Source of the DNA: Calliphora vicina
Taxonomy: Eukaryota; Arthropoda; Insecta; Diptera; Calliphoridae
Direction: 5' to 3'
Assembly (NCBI RefSeq): GCF_958450345.1
Contig: NC_088784.1
Span: 80,997,747 to 81,061,746 of the forward strand
Length of the DNA stretch: 64,000 nt
Shown one piece after another: positions 1-11,870 of this stretch. The number at the start of each line of letters is the position of its first letter. The stretch's first letter is position 1. Made by a program: the position numbers and the translations under genes. A model generated the notes under the pieces. That model worked only from the letters and a program-made list of their open reading frames with translations, had not been told where the DNA came from and made no database searches.

Positions 1-750
1 ATCAAAGGTCTGCCGTCAAACAGATTCCAATGTTATTAAACATAGTCGGGAGTACTTGTCCGTTGATGGAAAACCTGGTTCAGGTAGAAGGATGTTTCTA
101 AAGCCAATAAATAGAAAGCATTTTCAAAAGAGCACCCAACACATCCGGCAGGAAAACAGTTCGGATAGTTCAGTACTCAGACTTTTTGGTACAAAAGTTA
201 AAGCCAATGCAGGTTTAAAAACATGCAATGCTCAAAAAGTTCCTGACAGGGGACAGGGTACTTAAATTGAAGTTAAATTTTATACAAAAAATATACCTGC
301 TGCATAATGGATGGTAAAACGTACGTATGGAACATTTTTCCCAGCTTCCGGGTTAATATTTTTATGTTGCTGATGTTCGAGGGAATGTTGTACAAAAGTT
401 TAGGTCCCAAAGGCAGACAATTTTCCCCAAAAGATCTTGGCATGGCAAGCAATATACAGTTGCGGCAAAAGAAGCCAAACATTTGTTAAAATGGCTTTAT
501 AAATACCGTAATTTACATCAAGGAATGTTTACAAAAGAGGATGCTTCCCATCATAAGACTTCTTAATGTGTCCACTTATTTTTGGCCTGATTTGGCATCC
601 TGTCACAAGGTCTTGAGTGGTACAAGAACAATAATGTGAACCCTTCCTAAATGGAAGGGTTTCCGGAAAAGTTTCATAAATTCATCACTATTGATTATCA
701 AGTAGATCAGAAGACAAGAAAAAAACGAATTAATGCCAATCTTAAACCTC
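1..750 (+). pseudogene. Tc1/mariner-superfamily transposase relic (maT / DD37D-like)
   Basis: A decayed transposase running in from the left edge, readable only by switching frames. Pieces in order: KPGSGRR and a helix-turn-helix-like NSSDSSVLRLFGTKVKA at about 70-210; IMDGKTYV at about 305-325, where the family has IMDDETYV carrying the first catalytic Asp; FYVADVRGNV in another frame near 360-390; then IYIKECLQKRMLPIIRLL and VSTYFWPDLASCH at 510-610, the second catalytic Asp block. There are several frameshifts and stops. The order and spacing match insect Tc1/mariner-superfamily transposases with FWPDLASCH motifs. The subgroup name is less certain than the superfamily. The 3' end dissolves near 750. 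Confidence 0.75.
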
Positions 751-2359
751 TGTGTGGCGGGTTCACCTAATTCGAGTATGCTGAATTCAGTGGCGCTAAT
801 CGTTTTTTAGGTTAGCTCCTGTTTTCATGATATACCGTTATTTCGAAAATAGAGGAGGTTACACAACATACATGTATTCACGTAAGACAAAAACGGTTTA
901 TAGCTTTAAGTAAGACTGAAAGTCTTTTTTAAACAGCGCTGTCGTTTTAGAGATATACATTTTATTGGGAAAACAATTTTTAGCAGAATTTCGAAATTTT
1001 TGTTTTTTAAAACAGCATACAAAAATGGAAAATGTATTGTCAATTACTGCATGTATTATAGTACCAAAAATGCGATTTTGTAAAAAGGTACTAAATATAG
1101 ACAATAGACAATTAATATTTCAAAATAATTCAGTAGCTGACTAAACGGCGACAATTGTTGCTAGCGGCATGTGTAGTCGTGTAGTCGGTAGTCCGCTGTC
1201 GTGAAACAGTTTAATGCATTATGCGATATTTCATTTCAAATTTAAAAAATTTAATATTCATTTGAAATTAAAATTTTAAATTGTAAAATAAAAAAAACTA
1301 TAAAAATTATTTAACACTAAAACAACAAAAATTTTGCTAAAGTCATTAATAATTAATTATTAACTTCAAAAGTCAGAAATTATTTAAATCTTTTTATAAT
1401 ACATACGTTATAATTATATGACAAAGGAAATATTCAATTTAAAAATAAAAAAACTTAATTTTTGCTTTTGTAAAGGCATTTTAAAATGTCAAAGCCAATG
1501 CGACAAGGGTTTACATTGTATGATTTGGCTCAAATAGTCAGCCGGGTAGTGAGTCGCATTAGTCCCACCCACTACCCTTATAATTCTAAAAAAGTCAAAT
1601 ATAGATAAGTAAATATATTCTAAATAAACAAAAAATCCTGCTGTTTGTAATAAATATTTTATTGGTTTGTTTGAGTTTGTGTATGTTTTATGATCTTTCA
1701 CTTTAATATTAATTATTAAATATTATTGAATTTGTAAATAGTTTTGTTTATTTTTATATATATATGTATGCATGTATGTATGTATGTATATGTTTTAAAT
1801 TATTTATTTACCGATGTACATACATATACATTTAAATATATATATGTATATATGAATGAATGTATGTATTTGCATTTAATAATAATTTCTAGCACTATAT
1901 TTAATTAATTTTGTTTGTTAATTTTACTATATTTTTATTTTTTTATTTATTTTTTTGTTTCTTTGTGTTATTGATATGACTTTGTTTGTTGTTATAAAGA
2001 TGAGTTGAGTTGTAGTTGTTGTTGTATTTATGTTTTGTTGTTTGTTTAAGCTTGTGGTTGCGCTTCATTCCAATTATTATTGAAAAGATGTGAACGCTAA
2101 AAATAAACTTTATTATATTTTTTTGTAAAAACAATATAATGGTTTTATATTTCCATTCATTAAAATGTTCATAAACATCGCTCATTTCTTGAAATAAAGT
2201 CATGAGCTATATAATACATATCGTAGTAAGCTTAGTGTGTAAACGTGTTATATCCACTTTTTATTAAAATTTAGATTTTAATACAAAACGTTAGAATGTT
2301 AAGATTTCCCTAATTAATTTGCCAAAATATAGTTATATAACTTTTGGCAATTAAAAAAT
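751..2359. other. AT-rich DNA without recognised gene
   Basis: Low-complexity AT-rich sequence. A loose TATG/TATA microsatellite lies at about 1757-1865. I see no coding signal or TIRs. Confidence 0.6.
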
Positions 2360-2389
2360 GCAGGTTATTGGTTTTTTGTAGTGCTCGAC

Positions 2390-2608
2390 GAGAAGATTCT
2401 AAATAACTTTTTGTAAATCGGAACACAAACGAAGAATTTGGATCCTTTTAAAAATTTAACATACCCGAGGTGTCCCGCTTTGGGGACCCCTGGTCGGACC
2501 ACCATTAGGTCCAAATTCGTCAATACATCCTCTTTGCGGTTGTGAAATTTCATTGAAACCCTTTAGAAGTTACAGATTTATTTCCCTCTTTTTTTCTATA
2601 CCACTGTG
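2390..2608 (-). mobile_element. MITE end, CACAGTG family (family G-like fragment)
   Basis: The segment ends in CACTGTG at 2602-2608 and is preceded by 'ttacagatttatttcc', the same terminal layout as the full family-G element at 35509-36418 and the fragment at 53330-53448. The other end is missing. Confidence 0.45.
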
Positions 2609-2639
2609 CAACCTTCCATAATTTTTGTCATTCCTTCCA

Positions 2640-3115
2640 TCAAATTAGGTATTTTTTTTGTGAGATGATTTCATCGTTGGAAACAAGAAATTGCAACTCA
2701 GGGCTAAATCTGGAGAATAGGTCGGAAGAGGCTACGAAATCTTAATTCATGGATTTTGGTCATAAAAACTGCACACGTGTGCATCCGATTGTGAGAAAAC
2801 GCGTCAGCCATCTTGCGGAAAGTGTTCTCATACTCAAGTGATCATTCAAAATTGAAACCACTGAGATGCCTGTGGATTCCACAATCTCTCGCAATTTCAA
2901 TCTCCGATTGGCCAACACCATATTATTTTTTTCAATTGTTTCCAAATTGCCGTGCTTGTACGGAAACAACGGAATTCAGTAAACCAGTTTTTTACCATTG
3001 AAATTGATGGTGCAGAGTTCCCTTTATCAAGCTTAGCCTTTATTTGAGAGATGGTTTTTGACCACAAAAAATAATGCAACGAAATTCACTTTTTTCAATT
3101 ACTCCTCAAGTCATG
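2640..3115 (-). pseudogene. mariner transposase relic (irritans-like)
   Basis: On the minus strand: KNWFTEF and an RRLKLREIVESTGISVVSIL block, then SMRTLSARWLTRFLT. These are the N-terminal mariner signature (family form DRRLKVREIAE..GIS, LGMRKLSARWVPRLL). After a frame break and an internal deletion, KIHELRF...SPELQFLV resembles the C-terminal YSPDLAPSDFFLF block. The catalytic middle is gone and several stops are present. Clearly a dead fragment, with no paired TIRs. Confidence 0.8.
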
Positions 3116-3239
3116 AGGTAGTCTGCTATCAATGGCTGTCAAACACAAACTAAATTATGTTTAAATTTTGACAGGAGTCAACTGACAGATGCCCCGCTTG
3201 ACAGTTTTTTCAACTAGCACAGTGTAACCGGTCAGTGCG

Positions 3240-3514
3240 CAGTTGGAATACCATGCGAAGAGCCTACCCTATAACGACTTCTGTATCATTTGTCAAGATG
3301 AAGATGGGGATGACACAATTTTTTATATTCTTTTTCATTAGGAGATCTACGCACAAGGTTTCTGGGATATCGTTGCCTAAATAGTCTTTCTGAGCTTACG
3401 GATATGAAGTTAAAGTGCATCAATGCCTTTATCAGGAATAGCAATTGTCTAATCAGGCTAGACACGGCAATCTCCACGGAGAGATCTAATATCCGTCAAT
3501 TGACTGATGCTTAA
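3240..3514 (+). pseudogene. 3' end of a jockey-like non-LTR retrotransposon ORF2
   Basis: Reading + gives YNDFCIICQDEDGDD (a C-x2-C box), a one-base slip, then FLGYRCLNSLSELTD, MKLKCINAFIRNSN and RSNIRQLTDA with a TAA at 3512-3514. Jockey-clade ORF2 proteins end in this way after the reverse transcriptase and RNase H-like regions (C-x2-C ... HxLCHCPAL ... AFIR). Everything upstream is missing, consistent with 5' truncation. The last part of this coding segment is the seed of the tandem array that follows. Confidence 0.75.
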
Positions 3515-5690
3515 TATTCTCCTCTCTTTTTCTTACCTCCTTCCTCTTCACTGTCTTATCAGTCCAGACACGGGAATCTCCATAGAGAGACCTAATATCC
3601 GTCAATTGACTGGTGTTTAATATTCTCCTCTCTTCTTCTGACCTCTTTCCCCTTCAGTTTATCATTCCATGTGACTGTCCCCTTCTCTTTTGAATGCCTT
3701 TATCAGGAATACCAATTGGCTAATCAGTCCAGACACGGAAATCTCCATAGAGATACCTAATATCCGTCAATTGACTGGTGTTTAATATTCTCCTCTCTTC
3801 TTCTGACCTCTTTCCTCTTCACTTCATCATTCCATGTGACTGTCCCCTTCTCTTTTCAATGCCTTTATCAGGAATAACAATTGGCTAACCAAGCTAGACA
3901 AGGGAATATCCACGGAGAGACCTAATATCCGTTAATTGACTGCAGCTTAATATTCTCCTCTCCTCTCCTCTCTTCCTCTAACGACCTTCCTCTTCACTTG
4001 TTCCACTTCTTCATTCCATCTGACTTTATCAGGAATATCAATTGGCTAATCAGGCCAAGGGATTCTCCACGGAGAGACCTAATATCACCTCTCTTTTTCT
4101 TACCTCCTTCCTCTTCACTTCTACTTATTCATTCCATGTGACTGTCCTTTTCTCTTTTCAATGCCTTTATCAGGAATAGCAATTAGCTTACCAGGCCAGA
4201 CAAGGGAATCTCCACGGAGAGACCTAATATCCGTTAATTGACTGGAGTTTAATATTCTCCTTTCTTTCTCTGACCTCTTTTCTCTTCACTTGTTCTACTT
4301 CTTCATTCTATCTGACTGTCGTTCCCTAAATAGTCATTCTGTGCTTTCGGATATGAAATTAGAGTACATCAATGCCTTTATCAGGAATAGAAATTGGCTA
4401 ATCAGTCCAGACACGGGAATCTCCATAGAGAGACCTAAAATCCGTCAATTGACTGGTGTTTAATATTATCCTCTCTTCTTCTGACCTCTTTCCTCTTCAC
4501 TTCATCATTCCATGTGACAGTCCCCTTCTCTTTTGAATGCCTTTATCAGGAATAGCAATTGGCTAACCAGGCCAGAGATGGGAATATCCACGGAGAGACC
4601 TAATATCCGTTAATTGAGGTCTTTCTCTGACCTCCTTCCTCTTCATTTGTTCTACTTCTTCATTCTATATGACTGTCGTTCCCTAAATAGTCATTCTGTG
4701 CTTTCGGATATGAAATTAGAGTACATCAATGCCTTTATCAGGAATAGAAATTGGCTAATCAGTCCAGACACGGGAATCTCCATAGAGAGACCTAATATCC
4801 GTCAATTGACTGGTGTTTAATATTCTCCTCTCTTCTTCTGACCTCTTTCCTCTTCACTTCATCATTCCATGTGACTGTCTCCTTCTCTTTTGAATGCCTT
4901 TATCAGGAATAGCAATTGGCTAACCAGGCCAGACAAGGGAATATCCACGGAGAGACCTAATATCCGTTAATTGACTGGAGTTTAATATTCTCCTTTCTTT
5001 CTCTGACCTCCTTCTTCTTCACTTGTTCTACTTCTTCATTCCATCTGACTATATCAGGAATATCAATTGGCTAATCAGGACAAGGGATTCTCCACGGAGA
5101 GACCTAATATCTCCTCTATTTTTCTTACCTCCTTCCTCTTCACTTCCTCTACTTATTCATTCCATGTGACTGTCCTTTTCTCTTTTCAATGCATTTATCA
5201 GGAATAGGAATTGGCTAATCAGGCCGGAAACGGGAATATCCACGGAGAGACCTAATATTCGTTGATTGACTGGAGCTTAATATTCGCCTCTCCTCTCTTT
5301 CTCTGACCTCTTTCTTCTTCACTTGTTCTACTTCTTCATTCCATCTGACTATATCAGGAATATCAATTGGCTAATCAGGACAAGGCATTCTCCACGGAGA
5401 GACCTAATATCTCCTTTCTTTTTCTTACCTCCTTCCTCTTCACTTCCTCTACTTATTCATTCCATGTGACTGTCCTTTTCTCTTTTCAATGCCTTCATCA
5501 GGAATAGCAATTAGCTAATCAGGCCAGAAACGGGAATCTCCACGGAGAGACCTAATATTCGTTGATTGTCTGGAGCTTAATATTCTCCTCTCTTTCTCAG
5601 ACCTCCTTCCTCTTTACTTGTTCTACTTCTTAATTCCATTTGACTGTCCCCTTCTCGTCTCTTTTCATTTCTATCTGTCCCTATTTTCTA
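3400..5690 (+). repeat. tandem array of LINE 3'-end units
   Basis: About 13 degenerate copies of a unit made of the LINE's last ~100 coding bases (marker gcctttatcaggaatagcaa) plus ~80-90 bp of pyrimidine-rich 3'UTR (tctgacctctttcctcttcac, then attccatgtgactgtcc). The marker recurs near 3425, 3696, 3860, 4030, 4163, 4375, 4540, 4730, 4897, 5045, 5192, 5345 and 5496. Some units are longer and start with 'tagtcattctgtgctttcgg' (4330, 4687), giving a higher-order period of about 357 bp; others are shortened. Short peptides such as PDTGISIERPNIRQLTGV remain readable in several units, which shows descent from coding sequence. Confidence 0.85.
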
Positions 5691-5800
5691 TCTTTATTTT
5701 TAGTTAACACAAAGGGTCCTATTGCTTGGACCCAAGTGGGCTGCTCTCTTTCCAGTCTCCACTATGCGGCTGCCTGAGAATCTAACCTAACCTTGGGAGT
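5691..5800 (+). mobile_element. LINE 3' terminus
   Basis: After the last array unit the sequence passes through 'tggacccaagtgggctgctc' and stops at CTAACCTAACC near 5787-5797, the same terminal repeat as the LINE ending at 56439. This shows the array lies before the true 3' end. Confidence 0.6.
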
Positions 5801-7845
5801 TATTTCAATTTTTAAGTTGGGGAATTAGTTAATTTTTGATGGGATTTATATTCACGGTATCAAAGTGTTAACTTTTCCCGATTTCTGTAAAATATCCAAT
5901 GTATATTTCCTCTTATGGATTGTCTAATGATATTCTGAATTGCTTTTATTAAAACTGGAAAGTAGTTAAAAATAACGGCAAAAATATGACTGGTACACAG
6001 GCATAGTTTTTTTTTTGGCTCCTTGATAATATCCAAGAAACTGTTATAACAAGTTTACAATCTTAAGAATTGGAAAATAGTTTTGCATTATAAAATTGTA
6101 ATTTTCTTAACGAACCCAAAAACAACCTCATTATACCCTTATCAAAAGCGTTATTTTCATTAATATATATCCCAAACAATTTATTCCTCTTTTGTATGCA
6201 TTTCTTTTGTTACACACAACTCCAATGCAAAATATTAAATTGCTACAAATTGGTATGATCAAAGGAAGCAATTCCTCTTTTTCAAAACTAATGCAACTCA
6301 TGAACCACAAACTGACACATGAAAAATTGAGAGGAGAATTTAAAGAAAAGAACAAAACGCGAGCTGCGCTAGAAGGAAAAATAATGAGGGAACAAACAAA
6401 CAACTTTAATGAATGGAAGTCTGAAACATTTTTACATTTTTTACATTTATTTTTTTTTATTTTACACGTTCTCTGTACAAAAAATAATTATACGTATTTC
6501 TTTAAATAATGTGATTTGTAGTTTCTTTAATGAATCGTATATTTTGTTCTTTCTTCCTAAGGTTTTATTTCATTATTTTTTATGGTGGTGGTTTTGCATA
6601 TTTTGTTCCTTTTTATTTTTTATATTTTAATTTATGTTAAATTTAATTTATTTAGTTTGTTTTTTCATTACAATGAAGAGCTAAAATTTTCAATGTGGCT
6701 GTAAAATGTTGTATGTATGTATCTGTTGTATTTTGTTGTCGTATGTCGTAAATATTTAAGACTTTTGCATATTTTTTGTTATTAAGTTTATATATATTTT
6801 TGCAGATTTTATTTTATTTTAGTTTTTTTATATTTTTATTTAACAATTAAAGACACAGTTATAAATTGACGTTTTATTTGAAAAATAATTTAAGACTAAA
6901 ACTTAAAAAAATATGAATTAAAAGAACATAAAATAGTTTTTAATATTAAAATTCTAAAAATTTAAGTTAAAATTAAAGCAACTAGAAATTTGTGTTCAAG
7001 TTTGTTTAAATGTTAGCATCTTAAAAAGCCAAAAACTGTTTTATAAAATTTAAAATTACAGTGTTTTTTTATTTTTAAAGTTAAAGACAAATTAAATTTC
7101 TCTTTTGCTTTTCTAACAGTTTTTGTTTATTAGTAATAATTAAACTTAAATAAATTATTTAGCACATCACTCATTTACAGTGGTTTCTTTTCGTTTCGTT
7201 TCATTACCGTTTCCATGGTTTGAATTTTCTTTAATTTGTTTTATATATTTTATATTTTCATTTGTAGAAATATAAGAATTTGTTTTAATTGTTTCGTTCT
7301 TTCTTTCTTTTGAATTTTAGTTTAGTTAAGTTTTAGATTTAATGATTAATAGTTTTTAGAAACAAGAAAATTAAAGGCCAATATCTGTGTGTTTTACTTT
7401 TTTTTAAGTAGGTTTTTTTTTTGGTTTTTAGTATTTTAACATACTTTATATAGTTTTGAATAATTTTCAAGGGTAATAAATTAAGAATATATGTATTATG
7501 AAAATATTTAGACTACCATTAATAATTATGACAAGTTTATACAATTTACACCATTAAATAAGGTCTTGGAGTACAAAGATATAATTTAATTTAATTACGT
7601 TATTTGGCATTTACTGCAAACATGTATTTTGTTGAAACAAATAATTAGGTAAAATTATATTAAAATAGAGAGTTGTGAGTGTCATTTAAGAATGAAATTG
7701 TATATTTGAACAGTTGTGCAGCAACTTCAAAATTATTACCATAAATAAATATTATATAAATTCAGAATTCAGAGTTCTCAAGATAATTGAAGTTTACTGA
7801 TATATTTGAAAGAATGTATTTACGTTTCTGTGTATGAGTATATTT
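5801..7845. other. AT-rich DNA without recognised gene
   Basis: Very AT-rich, rich in TTTTATTT runs. One open frame of 105 codons at 6192-6509 has no recognisable domain and is treated as chance. I see no TIRs or protein remnants. Confidence 0.6.
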
Positions 7846-9525
7846 TTATACCCTTCACCTTCATGAGAAGGGTATATATATGGGGCATCCCACTAAGGGA
7901 CTAAAAATATCTTAAAGGAATGGACCTAGGCTTTCTTTTGAGCAAAAAAAAAATTAAAAAAGGGCCCATATTGGAAAAAAATTTTGATTTTGCAAAAAAA
8001 AATTAAAAAATTGTATGTCTTGCGTTACAAAACATTTATTTTGATAGATATCCCACTCGCATCCCACTAAGGGACTAAAAATATCTTAAAGGAATGGACC
8101 TAAGCTTTCTTTTGACTACAAAAAAAATTTTAAAAAAGGGCCCATTTGGAAAAAAAATCGTATTTGCAAAAAAAAAAAGTCAAAAATTGTAAGTCTTGAG
8201 TTAAAAAATATTTATTTTGATAGATATCCCACTCGCATCCCACTAAGCGACCAAAAGGGTCTTCAAGGATAATATCTAAGCTTTTGTTTGACCTAAAAAA
8301 AAAAATTAAAAAAGGGTCCATTTTGAAAAAAAAAGTCAACAAAGTTTTTGATTTTGCAAAAAAAGTCAAAAATTTTATGTTTTGAGTTACAAAATATTTA
8401 TTTTGATAGATATCCCACTCGCATCCCACTAAGCGACCAAGTAGTTGTTCAAGGAAAATATCTAAACTTTATTTTAAGAAAAAAAAAAAAAAAAAAAAAA
8501 AGGACGTGTTTTAAAAAAAAGTCAAAAAAGTTTTTGATTTCGGAAAAAAAATATTAAAAATTTTTTATTTTTTTTTTTAAATATTTTTTTTCGAAAGATC
8601 GAAGAAATATCTATCTATACTATTTGGGACACATTTTGCTAAGAACAATAGGTAATAAGTTACATGGATAAGAAAAAACCCCTGTTTGACCAAATTGTCA
8701 AAATTTTACCCCCTATAACTCAGAGAGTTCTCGACCGATGTTGTTGAAAAATTGTGTCTGAGTTACTATCCAATATAGCTAACCTTGGTGCAAATTTCAT
8801 CCCGATCGGAAGACATCGATTTCAAAAGTTGGTTCACTTGACATGAAATGCCCCATATATAAGTTTGTCATTTTTATAATTTTCCGACCCTATAAAGTAT
8901 ATATATTCTGGATTCTTATAGATAGCGGAGTCGATTAAGCAATGTCCGTTTGTCTGTCGAAATCAATTTTCTGAAAACCCCAGATATCTTCGGGATCCAA
9001 GTCTTCAATAATTCTGTCAGACATGCTTTCGAGAAGTTTCCTATTTAAAATCAGCAAAATCGGTTCACAAATGGCTGAGATATGAGCAAAAAACCAGGAC
9101 ATCCTCAATTTTTGACCTATTTTTGACATATATCTGTATCACTAAGTCATTAATATAGACAATATGGATATCTAATGATAGATATTTCAAAGACCTTTGC
9201 AACGACGTATATAAGACCATAGCAAGTTGGACCTACGATGGGTCAAAATCGGAAAAAATATTTTTTAAAACGATTTTTTTTCACCAAAAAAAAAAAAAAT
9301 TAAAATTTAAAATAACAATTCAAAAAAATAAACAAAAAAAATTTTAAAAACCAAAAAAATTAAAAATTTTAAAAAATTTTTTTAAATAATTCGAAAAAAA
9401 AAATTTCCAAAAAATTAAAAAAACATCAAAAAATCAATTTTGTTTACCTAAAAATATTTAAAATTTATAGTTTGAAGTATAATTTGGTGAAGGGTATATA
9501 AGATTCGGCACAGCTCTCTTAATTG
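7846..9525 (-). mobile_element. mini-me-type repeat (family B), copy 1, with nested element
   Basis: Starts with the family's 3' hairpin (tacccttcaccttcatgagaaggg), carries the core ccgaccctataaagtatata at 8884-8903 and a TCTGTC tract, and ends with ggtgaagggtatataagatt and a TTCGGC half-palindrome at about 9505. The same blocks in the same order make up copy 2 (11871-12790). The core plus TA and GTCY microsatellite matches the dipteran mini-me elements. The copy is split by the element at 7882-8854. Confidence 0.7.
7882..8854 (+). mobile_element. GGGGCAT-ended element (family M), copy 1
   Basis: Begins GGGGCATCCC and ends GACATGAAATGCCCC, with ATATAT on both sides, inside a mini-me repeat. 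The interior holds about four ~180-bp tandem units (marker gatatcccactcgcatccca near 8046, 8226 and 8411). The right part (accttggtgcaaatttcat) recurs in copies at 21738, 24700 and 56649. Non-coding. Confidence 0.65.
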
Positions 9526-9659
9526 TTATAACTAATACTGTCTCCATAATGAGAAAAATAGTTTTTATAAGTAAATTCGTGTGCCCGTTTCGTAATCTTA
9601 TATGAACATTGCAATAAATAAATTGATTTTAACATTATTTCCTCATGGCAAAAAAGTTG

Positions 9660-10045
9660 TCACGGTGACCGAAATGTGTTTTGTTACATTTGTGGTGAAT
9701 ACACAGTCAAAAAGTTTAGGAAATCTATAACAGACTTATTTCTCATTTCAATTTAGGACAGTGGTAAAGCGGTTGAAGGTACACCTAACTTCAATTTATA
9801 GAACCGAAAAACCACATGACTATGAATCAAAATCTATCAGATTTGTCGGACACAGATGTTGGTGGCAGTTTTTGCCGAACCGAAAGTCAGTTGATAAAGA
9901 AGAATTTCGGTTGAAGCAACCAAACTTTTGTTACCCCTTTCAAAATTTCGTAGCCACAACTATAAAATTCGGTCACTAAGGCTGAATCATTCGATTGACA
10001 ACAAATTCGGTTGCTATCATGAATCTGTTTTCTCTGTGTAAGGAT
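9660..10045 (-). mobile_element. family-D MITE, degenerate copy
   Basis: Contains attcgattgacaacaaattc, gttgctatcatgaatc and ttttctctgtgt at the right end, and the interior 'gaagcaaccaaacttttgtt' in the opposite orientation to the intact copy at 34817-35063. The left terminus is unclear. Confidence 0.55.
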
Positions 10046-10093
10046 AACGTTTCCATCAAGATTTAAAACTGATGGAAGATAGATACCAAGGTC

Positions 10094-10330
10094 GCTGGTA
10101 TCACACGGGAGTGTCCTAAGGACTGCCATCGAAGAAAATCTAAAAATTAAATTTCTAACCAGTAAAAAAATTTCGTTTTTACCCCTGAAATTTCACAAAA
10201 ACTATAGGTAGGACTGTAAAAATAAGTATACAGTTAGAATCAGGAATCGAATATAAAATCAGTTTTAGTTTTGACGGTACTAAAATCCTTTTAGACCTGT
10301 GTAATTCACCAATAACACTATACATCAAAA
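10094..10330 (+). repeat. dispersed repeat E, copy 1
   Basis: Starts gctggtatcacacgggagtg and ends near gacctgtgtaattcaccaat. A diverged copy is at 12980-13170. No coding capacity was seen. Confidence 0.6.
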
Positions 10331-10957
10331 TAAAATTTTTTTCAAAATTACAAGATCCGACCAAGAAATTTTTATACAAAATTTTTAGGGTACTTTAAAA
10401 TAAAATTCTTAATAAATGCGAAATTAACCCTAAGCTACTTTCTGGTTGAATTTTCCGTTTTGGTGTATTCAGGGACTTATAGTAAAATTTCACGGATAAT
10501 GTTTTTGCGGATCATTTTAACTCTTTAAATCCCCGTTGTAATGTTGTTTTTTGCTCTTTTTTAAACGAATGACAAAAAAGACCCATGACTTGAGGATTTA
10601 AAGGTTTAACATATTCTACAAAAATGTTCTCCGTAATATTTCACATAAATTTGCTGAACACATTTTATACCTAAAATGTAAGGATCACATGGTTTCTTAT
10701 GCCGATTAACAATACGCATTTGCCAGAGCTGGGAAAATTTTACCCCCCCTCAAATGAAATTCAGATGCAAACTTTCAAAACGCCGATACACGTGTCTTTT
10801 GTTTTGTCTCCTCTATCAAAATTTATTGGTCGGACCATGTAATTTTGGAAAAAATTTGATTTTGTTGTATAGTGTAATCAGTCATTTAGACAAGTTTCCT
10901 GAAAATCTTTGATCGTATAGCGAAGAACAAGGAGAACGTTTCCACTAATGGAAGATA

Positions 10958-11120
10958 GATACTAGGGTATTCATTCGACTAATGATCGTTCGATTAATGA
11001 ATAATTTCTTATGAATAATTATTCGAACAATTTAAAAATGGCCATTTTCGAATAACGAATAATTCGAACAATTTTATGTAGAATAATCGAATAAAACGAA
11101 TAAATGTTCATATATATTTA
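10958..11120. mobile_element. ATTCGATTAAT-rich hAT-type terminal region
   Basis: Dense inverted words attcgactaatgatcgttcg, cgattaatgaataa and aataacgaataattcg. It resembles the ends of the element at 39912 and sits just before a hAT transposase relic, so it is read as one end of that element. Confidence 0.5.
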
Positions 11121-11399
11121 AATTTATTAAATTGCTTAAAATTATTCATAATTTCAAATTTAAATAATACAAAAATTGTATTGTTTCTGAAATTCGACAA
11201 ATAACTAAAGACAAAGGGACTTTTGATAACTGTAGATGAGTGTTCCGTAGCTCCTTCTATAAATATATAAATATTACTGCAAGAAGTTACAATTCTAAAA
11301 ACAATTCTTTCAAAATTTTTAACTTAGGGCTTGAACCAATGAAAATAAAAGGTACGGAATAAAATATTATTTAGCTGGCGAAATATTAGAAGAATCGCA

Positions 11400-11665
11400 A
11401 TTAATAATCAAAATATTAACTTAGAGTTGATTGTGATGGAGAATGTGATTTTGAAACGGTCATCGAAAGTGATATTGAGGATGACATTTATAATGATTAT
11501 ATTGAAACAGATGAAGGCCATGATCTTAAAATATATGTATATAAGTGATGTTTTTAACCGCGTACGTAAGTGTTGCAAAATATTTAATAAATCGAATGAT
11601 AAACAAGAAAAGGATGGAGTTCGTCTTATACATGATTTTGAACATCGTTGAAATCTTTGTCTACA
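11400..11665 (+). pseudogene. hAT-family transposase fragment
   Basis: The frame from 11427 gives SDVFNRVRKCCKIFNKSND and then RLIHDFEHR, followed by TGA where the family has Trp (hAT transposases carry ...VRKIVKHFRKS... and LxxDxxTRWNS before the C-terminal dimerisation region). An acidic stretch in another frame just before it (VIESDIEDDIYNDYIE) may belong to the same protein. Only about 90 codons remain and the catalytic core is absent. The assignment rests on two short blocks. Confidence 0.55.
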
Positions 11666-11870
11666 CAGAAAAAACTATTTCTTAAACCGTTTCAATTCAA
11701 ATATTTGTCACATATTGAACTGGTTTCAATTATTTCATAATTAAATCAAGTATTCATTTGCTCAAAAACAAAATTTCTTGATATTTTCTATTGAATTTTG
11801 AGTTTTGAATTTGATTATTTTGTCAATTGAATATACAATTTTCGTTATTGGTTCAATTTCAAATACAACA

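Noticed and set aside
6192..6509. Open frame of 105 codons, + strand
   Set aside because: No domain recognised and it is surrounded by low-complexity AT-rich DNA. In 64 kb of such composition about one frame of this length is expected by chance.
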